Below, piece by piece: positions 48,993-57,126 of a stretch of DNA of 64,000 bases. Source of the stretch: Streptomyces sp. H39-S7. Its GTDB lineage: Bacteria; Actinomycetota; Actinomycetes; Streptomycetales; Streptomycetaceae. The notes beneath the pieces are model-generated. The model saw only the letters and a list, made by a program, of their open reading frames with translations, searched no databases and was not told the origin of the DNA. A program made the position numbers and the translations under genes. The stretch covers positions 1 through 64,000 of the forward strand of contig NZ_JAPVLU010000040.1 in NCBI RefSeq assembly GCF_027158205.1, read 5' to 3'. How positions within the stretch are numbered: the first letter of the stretch is position 1; each line of letters starts with the position of its first letter.

Positions 48993-49685
48993 TCAACGTT
49001 TTGTGGCACGCCGTGCAGCGGGTTCGTTCCGCGGCTCGCTCGCGGCCCGCAGAAGGTGCAGGTCATCAGGGGTGTCGATATCGGCGGGGTCGGCGATGTC
49101 ACCACACTCGACGAGGGTGATCGCCTCCTGGTGCAGCCTCAGGTACTCCCGGGCGCCCTGATCGCCGGTCGCCAGGTCCGCGATGTCCGCCCAGCGGTCC
49201 GCGCCGAACAGCACCGGGTGGCCGCGCCGCCCCTCGTACGCGGCCGCCGCCAGGCTCGCCGGGTCCCGGTACGCGTGGATCACCCGGGCGACCGCCCCCG
49301 CGCCGATCCCGGGCTGGTCCACCAGCGCCACGACGACCGCCCGCGCGCCCGTACCGGCGCGCTGCGCCTCCGTCTCCGCCAGCGACCGCAGGCCCGCGCG
49401 CAACGATGAGCCCATGCCGCCCGCCCAGTCCGGGTTGTCGACCAGGACGCACCCCTCCAGGTCGGCCCGCTCGCGGACCTCGCCGGCCGCCGCACCGAGC
49501 ACGATGTGCACCGGCCCGCAGCCCGCCTCGTGCAGCCCGCGCAGCGCGTGCTCGACGAGCGGGCGGCCCGCGTACTCCAGCAGCGCCTTCGGACGGCCGC
49601 CCAGGCGCCGCCCGCCCCCCGCCGCGAGCAGCAGACCGGCGATGGAGGGAAGAGTGGCGGAATCGCTCGGTGCGATGGGTTTCAT
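48993..49685 (-). CDS. MobA/MocA-like nucleotidyltransferase
   Basis: The 230-residue protein has the NTP-transferase signature LLLAAGGGRRLGGRPKALLE and VVVALVDQPGIG, and the loop GHPVLFGADRW typical of MocA, the CTP:molybdopterin cytidylyltransferase. MocA makes the cytidine form of Moco for some hydroxylases. Related proteins make other activated sugars or cofactors. AGGAG precedes the ATG. The same-strand malate synthase promoter begins right at its end. A link to the XDH at 1.3-5.2 kb is possible but XDH of this type normally uses the MPT form in some lineages. Confidence 0.8.
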   Translation of the reverse strand: MKPIAPSDSATLPSIAGLLLAAGGGRRLGGRPKALLEYAGRPLVEHALRGLHEAGCGPVHIVLGAAAGEVRERADLEGCVLVDNPDWAGGMGSSLRAGLRSLAETEAQRAGTGARAVVVALVDQPGIGAGAVARVIHAYRDPASLAAAAYEGRRGHPVLFGADRWADIADLATGDQGAREYLRLHQEAITLVECGDIADPADIDTPDDLHLLRAASEPRNEPAARRATKR

Positions 49686-49823
49686 GACTCCTGCCTACAG
49701 GACACGGCGGCCGGAGGCGAAGAGGGGCACATGGGGCGTTTGGGCTCATGGCGGCGGGCGGAGTGCGGGCTTCGATAGGCTCGGCGCCGTAAGGGACGGG
49801 TATCCGCAGGCCAAGGGGCAGAC

Positions 49824-51677
49824 GTGACGAATCATCAGCAGGACCCGGTGCCCGCCACCGTGGCGGACACCTCGGTCCCGGATCCTGAGGTTTTCCAGCC
49901 GCTGACGGACGACGACCCGAAAACCGTCGCCGGATACCTGCTCAGCGCCCGCCTCGGCGCCGGCGGCATGGGCAAGGTGTACCTGTCCTACACACCCGGC
50001 GGCCGACCGGTCGCGATCAAGGTGATCCGCCCCGAGTTCGCCGAGGACCCCGAGTTCCGCCGCCGCTTCCGCCAGGAGGTGCAGGCCGCCCAGCGCGTGC
50101 AGGGCCTCTACACGGCGCCGGTGATCGACAGCGACACCGACGGCCCGCGCCCGTGGCTGGCCACCGCCTACGTGGCGGGGCCCTCGCTGCACGCGGCCGT
50201 CGCCGACCACGGGGCGATGCCGGTGGCGTCGGTCCTGCTGCTCGTCGCCGGGATCGCCGAGGCACTGCAGGTGATCCACCACGCCGGCATCGTGCACCGG
50301 GACCTCAAGCCGTCCAACGTGCTGCTCGCCGTGGACGGGCCGCGCGTCATCGACTTCGGCATCGCGCGGGCCGCCGACACCACCGCGCTCACCGGCACCG
50401 GCGTCAGCGTCGGCACGCCGGCCTTCATGTCCCCGGAGCAGGCGGCCGGCACCAGTTGCACGCCGGCCACCGACATCTTCGCGCTGGGCCAGATCGCCGC
50501 CTTCGCGGCGATGGGCGGCGCGGCGTTCGGCAACGGCCCCTCGCACGCGGTCCTCTACCGGATCGTGCACGAGGAGCCGGACCTGTCCGAACTGCCGGGC
50601 GAACTGCGCGAGATCGTCACCCGCTGCCTCATCAAGGACCCGACGCTGCGGCCCTCCACCGCCCAGATCATCGCCATGTGCGGCCAGGCGTCCAAGGATC
50701 CGGCGCTGCGCCGCCCGGACGGCTGGCTGCCGCAGTCGTACGCCGCCGACCTGACGCAGGCGGCCGCACCGGCGCCGCAGCCGAACCATCCCCCCGCCCC
50801 GCCGGTGGTCCCGCAGCCCGGTCATCCGCCCACACAGGCGGCGCCGTCGACCGCGCCCCCGCTCCACCCGCCGACCCAGCCGGTGAACCATCAGCCGGTC
50901 CACCCGCAGCAGGCCCACCACCAGCCCGGCGGACAGCCGCAGTTCCCGCAGCAGACGCAGCCGGTGCACCCGCAGGCGATGCACCCGCAGCAGCCCAGGC
51001 CCCCGGTGGGCGGCTATGCGTACCCGCCCACCGGCGGCCCCGGCAGGCCGGGAGGCTTTCTGCCGCTGCCTCCGAAGAAGAAGAAGCGGACGGGTCTCGT
51101 CATCGCGGGGGTCGTCGTCGCCCTCGTGGTCGGCTCCGCCGTGTACACGGCCACGCACAAGGGGGACGACAAGAAGGCGTCGAGCGACCAGAACACCAAG
51201 ACGCCGTCCACCAGCGGCGGTACGACCGGGAACGAGACCGGGCAGAGCACGGCGCCGGCGGACCCGAAGCCCGTCTCGTACACCGGCATCAACATCCCCG
51301 GCAGCTACACGCTGTACCTCGCCGACGAACCGCCGCGTCCGAAGAAGGCGGAAGTGGGCACGCACTACGAGGGGGACTTCGGCTACTCGACGGACTTCAT
51401 CGAGGGCGCCAACGTCTCCACCCACAACGGCAAGAACACTCTGGCGCTGGTGCAGCCCGGCGAGCCCGCGACCCTGGCCGGCTGCCGCGCCAACACGCGG
51501 TACACCGAGACCATCAAGCAGGACACGATCTCCAAGGGAACGAAGATCTGCGTGACGACCAAGGCGGGGCACATCGGACTGGTGACCATCCGCAGTTTCG
51601 GGTCCTCGGGCTCGGGGACCGGGTACGTCTCCGTGGACCTGACCGTCTGGCGCAACGCGGTCCCCGCAGGCGAGTGA
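49824..51677 (+). CDS. Membrane Ser/Thr protein kinase (PknB type)
   Basis: The 617-residue protein has a Hanks-type kinase domain (~37-300): GAGGMGKVYL, VAIKVI with Lys66, HRDLKPSN with catalytic Asp160, DFGIA and the activation-loop region GTPAFMSPEQAAG. A long Pro/His/Gln-rich segment (~310-410) leads to basic PKKKKR, one transmembrane helix (~424-444) and a ~170-residue extracellular domain with no PASTA repeats. The GTG start has only GGGGCAGAC upstream. The extracellular domain is unassigned and would sense the signal. Confidence 0.9.
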   Translation: MTNHQQDPVPATVADTSVPDPEVFQPLTDDDPKTVAGYLLSARLGAGGMGKVYLSYTPGGRPVAIKVIRPEFAEDPEFRRRFRQEVQAAQRVQGLYTAPVIDSDTDGPRPWLATAYVAGPSLHAAVADHGAMPVASVLLLVAGIAEALQVIHHAGIVHRDLKPSNVLLAVDGPRVIDFGIARAADTTALTGTGVSVGTPAFMSPEQAAGTSCTPATDIFALGQIAAFAAMGGAAFGNGPSHAVLYRIVHEEPDLSELPGELREIVTRCLIKDPTLRPSTAQIIAMCGQASKDPALRRPDGWLPQSYAADLTQAAAPAPQPNHPPAPPVVPQPGHPPTQAAPSTAPPLHPPTQPVNHQPVHPQQAHHQPGGQPQFPQQTQPVHPQAMHPQQPRPPVGGYAYPPTGGPGRPGGFLPLPPKKKKRTGLVIAGVVVALVVGSAVYTATHKGDDKKASSDQNTKTPSTSGGTTGNETGQSTAPADPKPVSYTGINIPGSYTLYLADEPPRPKKAEVGTHYEGDFGYSTDFIEGANVSTHNGKNTLALVQPGEPATLAGCRANTRYTETIKQDTISKGTKICVTTKAGHIGLVTIRSFGSSGSGTGYVSVDLTVWRNAVPAGE

Positions 51678-51776
51678 ACGGTTCCGCATTGGCCGCCAAG
51701 TCACCTGCCGCACAAGGAAGTTGGCGTGGATTTCGTCGTCCGTATGGCGTCCTGCGCATCGTTGCGCGTTAACTGA

Positions 51777-51804
51777 GCGCGCCCCGGAGGGTACCGGGGC
51801 GCGC
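51777..51804 (+). terminator. Kinase terminator
   Basis: GCGCGCCCCGG (51777-51787) pairs perfectly with 51794-51804 across a 6-nt loop, 100 bp after the kinase stop. Confidence 0.7.
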
Positions 51805-51859
51805 GGGCGGCGCGCTGGGGGGCGCGCCCGCCGAGGTGCGGGAGATGGCGGAGGTGGGG

Positions 51860-52231
51860 GTGAGGTCTGTGGACGACGAAAGCGGTGCGGCCGCACATAT
51901 GGCCGCGGACGTCCGGGCGGCGGCGTCCGGCGAGGACGATCCGCGGGTGACCGCGTTACGGCTGTCGGTCGCCCGGGTGCGCCGGGAGCTGGCCGCCCTG
52001 CGGGCGGAGCTGCCGGACCGGGCGATAGCCGAGGACGAGCTGGGGGCACTGGCCAACGCCGCGGACGCCGGGATCCTGGAGATCGACCGGATGCGGCACT
52101 CGCTGCTGCTGGTCGCGGCTGTGCTGGGTTCGGTGAGCGCGCTGGCGGTGGCCCTGGCCGAGTTGCGCAGGGCCGTCGACCTCTTCGGGTCAGGCGCCGG
52201 TGCCGGCCCCGGCGCTGGCGAGGGCGTGTGA
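51860..52231 (+). CDS. Small conserved actinobacterial protein (DUF5955-like)
   Basis: The 123-residue protein has a predicted helical core VTALRLSVARVRRELAALRA, then ELPDRAIAEDELGALA, and a C-terminal hydrophobic stretch SLLLVAAVLGSVSALAVALA. It resembles a family I recall as DUF5955, of unknown function. The GTG at 51860 has GGAGG 5 bp before it. GTGs at 51836 and 51869 are alternatives. Its last 42 bp overlap the convergent allR gene. Confidence 0.6.
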   Translation: MRSVDDESGAAAHMAADVRAAASGEDDPRVTALRLSVARVRRELAALRAELPDRAIAEDELGALANAADAGILEIDRMRHSLLLVAAVLGSVSALAVALAELRRAVDLFGSGAGAGPGAGEGV

Positions 52232-52963
52232 CAGCTGCCGGGCGATGTCCTGGAGGATGGGGATGATCTTCTCCGTGGCGACCTCGGTCACCCGGCCCGC
52301 GGGCCCGGAGATGGAGATGGCCGCGGCGGTGGGGGAGTCGGGGACCGTGACCGCCAGACAGCGGACCCCGATCTCCTGCTCGTTGTCGTCGACCGCGTAG
52401 CCGGCCTCGCGGATCCGCTCCAGTTCGCTTATGAAGTCGTCCGCGTTGGTGATCGTCTTCTCGGTCGCAGCGGGCATCCCGGTGCGGGCGAGCAGCGCGC
52501 GGACCTCGTCCGGCGGCACGTGCGCCAGCAGCGCCTTGCCCACGCCGGTGGAGTGCGGCAGCACCCGCCGTCCCACCTCGGTGAACATCCGCATGGAGTG
52601 GCGGGACGGCACCTGGGCGACGTAGACGATCTCGTCCCCGTCGAGCAGCGCCATGTTCGCCGTCTCGCCGGTCGTCTCGACCAGCTCGGCGAGGAAGGGG
52701 CGGGCCCAGGTGCCGAGCAGTTTGGCGGAACTCTCGCCGAGCCGGATCAGCCGCGGACCGAGCGCGTACCGGCGGTTCGGCTGCTGCCGTACGTAGCCGC
52801 AGTCGACCAGGGTGCGCATCAGCCGGTGGATGGTGGGCAGCGGGAGCCCGCTGCTGGCGGAGAGCTCGCTCAGGCCGACCTCGCCGCCCGCGTCGGCCAT
52901 CCGCTCAAGCAGGTCGAAGGCGCGTTCGAGCGACTGGACGCCTCCTGCGCGGTCTGACGACAC
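52190..52963 (-). CDS. allR: IclR-family repressor of allantoin/glyoxylate genes
   Basis: The 257-residue IclR protein has an N-terminal winged helix (~8-70: VQSLERAFDLLERMADAG, LPLPTIHRLMRTLVDCGYV) and an IclR effector domain with VYVAQVPSRHSMRMFTEVG and LPHSTGVGKALLAH. It faces allantoinase. S. coelicolor AllR, in the same position, represses allantoin and glyoxylate genes and responds to allantoin or glyoxylate. GAGGAGAT precedes the GTG. The TTCCG...GGAA palindromes at four promoters in this window are its presumed sites. Confidence 0.9.
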   Translation of the reverse strand: MSSDRAGGVQSLERAFDLLERMADAGGEVGLSELSASSGLPLPTIHRLMRTLVDCGYVRQQPNRRYALGPRLIRLGESSAKLLGTWARPFLAELVETTGETANMALLDGDEIVYVAQVPSRHSMRMFTEVGRRVLPHSTGVGKALLAHVPPDEVRALLARTGMPAATEKTITNADDFISELERIREAGYAVDDNEQEIGVRCLAVTVPDSPTAAAISISGPAGRVTEVATEKIIPILQDIARQLSHALASAGAGTGA

Positions 52964-53090
52964 GTGCGATCTCCTCTGGGCGGTGGGCGAGCGGTGGATG
53001 ATTGGGGAAGCCTACCGGCCGACCCCCGCTCATTGATCTCTCCGGGCCCGTCTCCTGTAGCTAGCTACGGAGCATGTGGCGAAATGCGAA

Positions 53091-53105
53091 TTCCGCTTTG
53101 TGGAA
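53091..53105. promoter_or_regulatory. AllR-type box between allR and allB
   Basis: TTCCGCTTTGTGGAA is one clear 15-bp box. A second box 21 bp away is not convincing here. It lies 13 bp upstream of a possible allB -35 (TTGACG at 53118-53123) and 128 bp from the allR start. Confidence 0.65.
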
Positions 53106-53150
53106 TCTTACATGCCCTTGACGGGCCGCCGCCCTGTCCTGCACATTCGT

Positions 53151-53165
53151 TCAACAGAACGTTGA
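53151..53165. promoter_or_regulatory. TCAAC-N5-GTTGA operator-like box at allB
   Basis: TCAACAGAACGTTGA (flanked by T and A, extending the arms to 6 bp) lies just upstream of the allB RBS GGAGG (53171-53175), near the expected transcription start. It matches the boxes at catalase and uraD. Confidence 0.6.
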
Positions 53166-53181
53166 AATTTGGAGGCCGCAC

Positions 53182-54525
53182 GTGGTGGAACTGGTCCTGC
53201 GCTCGACTCGGGTCGTCACCCCCGAAGGCAGCCGCCCTGCCGCGGTCGCGGTCAGCGGCGGCACGATCACCGCTGTGCGGGCGTACGACGCCGACGTCCC
53301 GGAGGGGGCCCGGCTCGTCGACCTCGGCGACGACGCGCTGCTCCCGGGCCTGGTCGACACCCATGTGCACATCAATGACCCCGGACGCACCGAGTGGGAG
53401 GGCTTCGCCTCCGCCACCCGCGCCGCCGCGGCAGGCGGCATCACGACGCTGGTCGACATGCCGCTCAACAGCATCCCGCCGACCACGACCGTCGAGAACC
53501 TCGCCGTCAAGCAGGACACCGCGCGCGGCAAGGTGCACACCGACGTCGGCTTCTGGGGCGGCGCCGTCCCCGGCAACGTCAAGGACCTCAGGCCCCTGCA
53601 CGAGGCCGGCGTCTTCGGCTTCAAGTGCTTCCTGCTGCACTCCGGCGTCGACGAATTCCCGCAGCTCTCCCCGGAGGAGCTGGAGGACGCCCTCACCGAG
53701 CTCGCCCGCTTCGACGGGCTGCTGATCGTCCATGCCGAGGACCCCCAGCTCATCGACGGCGCCCCGCAGCGCAGCGGCCCGCACTACGCGGACTTCCTCG
53801 CGTCCCGCCCCCGCGCCGCCGAGAACGCCGCCATCGAGGGGCTCATCGCCCTCGCCAGGCGACTCGACGCCCGGGTGCACGTGCTGCACCTGTCGTCGAG
53901 CGACGCGCTCCCGCTCATCGCGGCGGCGAAGCGTGAGGGCGTCAAGCTCACCGTCGAGACGTGCCCGCACTTCCTCACCCTCACCGCCGAGGAAGTCCCG
54001 GACGGCGCAACGGAGTTCAAGTGCTGCCCGCCGATCCGTGAGGCCGCCAACCAGGACGCCCTCTGGGAGGGCCTGGCCGACGGCACGATCGACTGCATCG
54101 TCTCCGACCACTCGCCGTCCACCATCGAGCTCAAGGTCAAGGAGACCGGCGACTTCGCCGCCGCCTGGGGCGGCATCTCCTCCCTCCAGCTCGGCCTGCC
54201 CGCCATCTGGACCGAGGCCCGCCGCCGCGGCCACAGCGTCGAGGACGTCGCCCGCTGGATGTCCCAGGCACCCGCCGCGCTCGTCGGGCTCTCGACGAAG
54301 GGCGCCATCGCCGTCGGCTACGACGCCGACTTCGCGGTCCTCGCGCCGGACGAGACCTTCACCGTCGACCCCGCCGAGCTCCACCACCGCAACCGCATCA
54401 CCGCCTACGCGGGCAAGACCCTGCACGGCGTCGTCCGGCAGACCTGGCTGCGCGGCGAACTCATCGCCGAGAACGGCGTACCCAACGAGCCCACCGGCCG
54501 CCTCATCACTCGGGAGAACGCGTGA
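53182..54525 (+). CDS. allB: Allantoinase
   Basis: The 447-residue amidohydrolase opens allantoin to allantoate. The binuclear metal site is visible: H61 and H63 in DTHVHIND, the carboxylated Lys148 in FGFKCFLLHSG, HAED, VLHLSSSDALPLI and SDHSPST with the last metal Asp. It is an AllB of the dihydroorotase/hydantoinase family. GTG at 53182 or 53185 follows GGAGG. Its stop overlaps allantoicase by 4 bp (GTGA). The promoter region carries both repeated box types found in this window. Confidence 0.95.
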   Translation: MVELVLRSTRVVTPEGSRPAAVAVSGGTITAVRAYDADVPEGARLVDLGDDALLPGLVDTHVHINDPGRTEWEGFASATRAAAAGGITTLVDMPLNSIPPTTTVENLAVKQDTARGKVHTDVGFWGGAVPGNVKDLRPLHEAGVFGFKCFLLHSGVDEFPQLSPEELEDALTELARFDGLLIVHAEDPQLIDGAPQRSGPHYADFLASRPRAAENAAIEGLIALARRLDARVHVLHLSSSDALPLIAAAKREGVKLTVETCPHFLTLTAEEVPDGATEFKCCPPIREAANQDALWEGLADGTIDCIVSDHSPSTIELKVKETGDFAAAWGGISSLQLGLPAIWTEARRRGHSVEDVARWMSQAPAALVGLSTKGAIAVGYDADFAVLAPDETFTVDPAELHHRNRITAYAGKTLHGVVRQTWLRGELIAENGVPNEPTGRLITRENA

Positions 54526-55628
54526 CCTCCACTTCTTTCACTGGCGATGCTCGGCCGTTCGGTGGGGGTGATCCGTATGCGGATTACCGGTGTGCGGAGT
54601 TGCCGTTCACGGGTCTGGTGGATCTGGCGGATCGGCGGTTGGGTGCGGGGGTGATTGCGGCGAATGATGAGTTCTTCGCGGAGCGGGAGAATCTGCTGGT
54701 CCCGGAGCCGGCGCATTTCGATCCGGAGCATTTCGGGCACAAGGGCAAGATCATGGATGGGTGGGAGACCCGTCGTCGTCGGGGTGCGGGCACCGACGCC
54801 CCGCACCCGGTGGATGCGGACCATGACTGGGCGCTGATCCGGTTGGGTGCGCCCGGGGTGATCCGGGGGGTCGTGGTGGACACCGCGCACTTCCGGGGCA
54901 ATTACCCGCAGTCGGTGTCGGTGGAGGCGACGGCGCATGCGTTGTCGGCGTCGGCGGAGGATCTGCTGGCGGAGGGGGTGGAGTGGACGACGATCGTGCC
55001 GCGCACCGCGGTCGGCGGCCACGCGGCGAACGGGTTCACTGTGGAGGTGGATCGGCGGTTCACGCATCTGCGGTTGAAGCAGCACCCGGACGGCGGTGTG
55101 GCGCGGTTGCGGGTGTATGGGGAGGTGGCGCCGGATCCGGGGTGGCTGGCGGAGCTGGGCACGTTCGATCTGGTGGCGTTGGAGAACGGTGGGACGGTGG
55201 AGGATGCGTCGGACCGTTTCTACTCCTCGCCGGTGAACACGATTCTGCCGGGGCGTTCGCGGAAGATGGATGACGGGTGGGAGACGCGCCGTCGTCGTGA
55301 CAAGGGCAATGACTGGGTGCAGTACCGGTTGGTGGCGCAGGGTGCGATCCGGGCGGTGGAGATCGATACCGCGTATTTGAAGGGGAACGCGGCGGGCTGG
55401 GCTGCGTTGTTCGTGCAGGATGAGGGCTCAGATGCGTGGACGCAGTTGCTGCCGCGCACAAAGCTCCAGCCGGACACGGTCCACCGTTTCCTGGTCAACC
55501 CCATCCCGGCGACGCGGGTGCGGATCGACATCTTCCCCGACGGCGGTATCTCCCGCCTGCGCCTGCACGGCTCCCTGACCGCCCGAGGCGCCGAACAACT
55601 CACGGCCCGCACCGAAGAAATCAGCTGA
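54522..55628 (+). CDS. alc: Allantoicase
   Basis: The 368-residue protein hydrolyses allantoate to ureidoglycolate and urea. It consists of two homologous jelly-roll repeats: MDGWETRRRRGAG and DTAHFRGNYP in the first, MDDGWETRRRRDKGND and DTAYLKGN in the second, each ending with a VRI/LRLHG-like strand. The GTG overlaps the allantoinase stop. Most of the gene (to about 55470) prefers G- or T-ending codons, while the last ~50 codons and the neighbouring allB prefer C-ending ones, an unusual change inside one gene. Confidence 0.95.
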   Translation: MTSTSFTGDARPFGGGDPYADYRCAELPFTGLVDLADRRLGAGVIAANDEFFAERENLLVPEPAHFDPEHFGHKGKIMDGWETRRRRGAGTDAPHPVDADHDWALIRLGAPGVIRGVVVDTAHFRGNYPQSVSVEATAHALSASAEDLLAEGVEWTTIVPRTAVGGHAANGFTVEVDRRFTHLRLKQHPDGGVARLRVYGEVAPDPGWLAELGTFDLVALENGGTVEDASDRFYSSPVNTILPGRSRKMDDGWETRRRRDKGNDWVQYRLVAQGAIRAVEIDTAYLKGNAAGWAALFVQDEGSDAWTQLLPRTKLQPDTVHRFLVNPIPATRVRIDIFPDGGISRLRLHGSLTARGAEQLTARTEEIS

Positions 55629-55670
55629 CCGCAGTCGCCAGTCGGCTGAGGTGCTCGGTCAGAGGCAGGT

Positions 55671-55711
55671 GCGGGTTCAGGCGAGGCGAAGTGGTGCGTC
55701 TGCGGCGCTGC
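55671..55711. repeat. Dispersed repeat, copy A
   Basis: A 13-mer GCGGGTTCAGGCG (55671-55683) and a 26-bp block at 55686-55711 (beginning GCGAAGTGGTGCG) recur at 56825-56867, where the 13-mer is direct but the 26-bp block is inverted. The surrounding 314-bp gap between alc and the membrane-protein gene has no other structure I recognise. Confidence 0.75.
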
Positions 55712-55957
55712 CTGCGCGCCTTGACCGCGCGGAGGGGGGAGGCCCCGGCGCTGCGCGCCTGCCAGTGGGGCGGCCCGCTGCGCGGCCCGGGATGGCGAAG
55801 CGGGCCGGTTCCCCGGGCGGTCTGATGGCGGCGGCATCTCCCACCCGCGCGGCACGGCTCCCTGACCGGCCGAGACACCTCCGTGGTGAGGGGCACTGGC
55901 GAGTGACATAACCTGTGGCGCGTCGCCGAAGCTCGACCACCCGTGGGGGACCCTTTC

Positions 55958-56707
55958 GTGAGCACCGTCACGCCTGTTCGCATGTCCTTCGGGGTGTTGC
56001 GGAACAACCGCCGTCTGCTGGTGTTCCCGCTGCTCAGCGCTACCGCGCTGGTGCTGATACTCGGGGCGCTGGCGGTGTCGGCGTTCCTGCTGGACGGGGC
56101 CGAGTCGTCGCCGTCCACCGTGGACGTCGTCGCCTCCGGCGCCTGCTATCTCCTGCTGGGATTCGCCTTCACCATCTGCACCGCCGCGATGATCTGCGCG
56201 GTCGACGACGTGCTGCGGGGCGAGTCGGCCCGGATCGGCGCGAGTTTCCGGCGGGCCCTGCGGCACTGGCCGCGGCTGCTGGCGTGGAGCCTGCTCAACA
56301 CGACGGTGCTGCTGCTCGTTCGGCAGCTGGAGCGGATACCGGTCGTCGGCTGGATGTTGAGCGCACTCTTCAGCAACGGATGGGCGGTCGCCACCTACCT
56401 GGCTCTGCCGGCCATGGTGGTCGACGGCCTCGGGGTGGCCGAGGGCACCCGCCGGTCGGCGCGGATGGTGCGCGAGACGTTCTCGCGGCAGGTGTGGGGC
56501 TCGCTGTGGATCGCGTTGCCCATGGTCCTCTCGGTGATCGTCGGATTCGTGGCCTTCATGCTCGGCGTCGAGTCGAACGATCTGGGCCCCGCCGTAGCGG
56601 GCGGTGCGTTCGCCGTCGTGATGCTGCTGGGCGCCCTCCTGGTCGGCGCCACCGTCTCTGGCATCTTCCGCACCGCGCTCTACCGAGACGCCGCGGCCAC
56701 GGCCTGA
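55958..56707 (+). CDS. DUF6159-like polytopic membrane protein
   Basis: The 249-residue protein has about six transmembrane segments, starting NNRRLLVFPLLSATALVLIL and including LLGFAFTICTAAMICAV and AFAVVMLLGALLVGATVSGI. The pattern resembles membrane proteins I recall as DUF6159, of unknown function. The GTG at 55958 has GGGGGA 7 bp before it. An in-frame GTG at 55943 is an alternative. The gene is flanked by copies A and B of a repeat. Confidence 0.72.
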   Translation: MSTVTPVRMSFGVLRNNRRLLVFPLLSATALVLILGALAVSAFLLDGAESSPSTVDVVASGACYLLLGFAFTICTAAMICAVDDVLRGESARIGASFRRALRHWPRLLAWSLLNTTVLLLVRQLERIPVVGWMLSALFSNGWAVATYLALPAMVVDGLGVAEGTRRSARMVRETFSRQVWGSLWIALPMVLSVIVGFVAFMLGVESNDLGPAVAGGAFAVVMLLGALLVGATVSGIFRTALYRDAAATA

Positions 56708-56824
56708 TGTCTCGACCCACTTCCCACTCCCCACACGCCGACTGACTCACCACCGCATCCGGAGAGAGCAGCTGGCGGCCGGCCGTGGTGTTTCGCCGGT
56801 CGCTCCAACTGAACATGGCGTAGC

Positions 56825-56867
56825 GCGGGTTCAGGCGGTGCGCAGCGCCGCAGACGCACCACTTCGC
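56825..56867. repeat. Dispersed repeat, copy B
   Basis: The 13-mer GCGGGTTCAGGCG (56825-56837) is repeated in direct orientation and the 26-bp block (56842-56867) is the exact inverse of 55686-55711. It lies between the membrane-protein gene and the DUF397 gene. The 197-bp gap holds nothing else that I can identify. Confidence 0.75.
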
Positions 56868-56904
56868 ACTGTCGGAACCTAAGCCATGCAACAAGGCCGC
56901 CCGG

Positions 56905-57126
56905 TCAGAGCTCCCCGGCGATGACGCCTGCCCGGAACGCGGCCCACTCGCCCGCGTCGAACCGCAGGGGCTCCCGCCCGGGGTTCTTGGAGTCGCGGAC
57001 GGCGACGGCGCCGTTGGGGAGATCGGCGATCTCCACGCAGTTGTTCTCGGCTCCGCTGGCGGAAGATTTGCGCCAGGCAGCGACGGAGAGGTCGTGCGCG
57101 TACAGCCCCGCCTTGGGTCCGTTCAC
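56905..57126 (-). CDS. DUF397 protein (WhiJ-associated)
   Basis: The 73-residue protein has the DUF397 core WRKSSASGAENNCVEIADL and AVAVRDSKNP followed by FDAGEWAAFRAGV. DUF397 proteins are small Streptomyces partners of WhiJ-type HTH regulators. Its GTG overlaps the regulator's stop (GTGA), so both are co-translated. Confidence 0.92.
   Translation of the reverse strand: MNGPKAGLYAHDLSVAAWRKSSASGAENNCVEIADLPNGAVAVRDSKNPGREPLRFDAGEWAAFRAGVIAGEL

Noticed and set aside
49824..51677. PASTA-type PknB
   Set aside because: The extracellular part has no PASTA repeats. Only the kinase domain is PknB-like.
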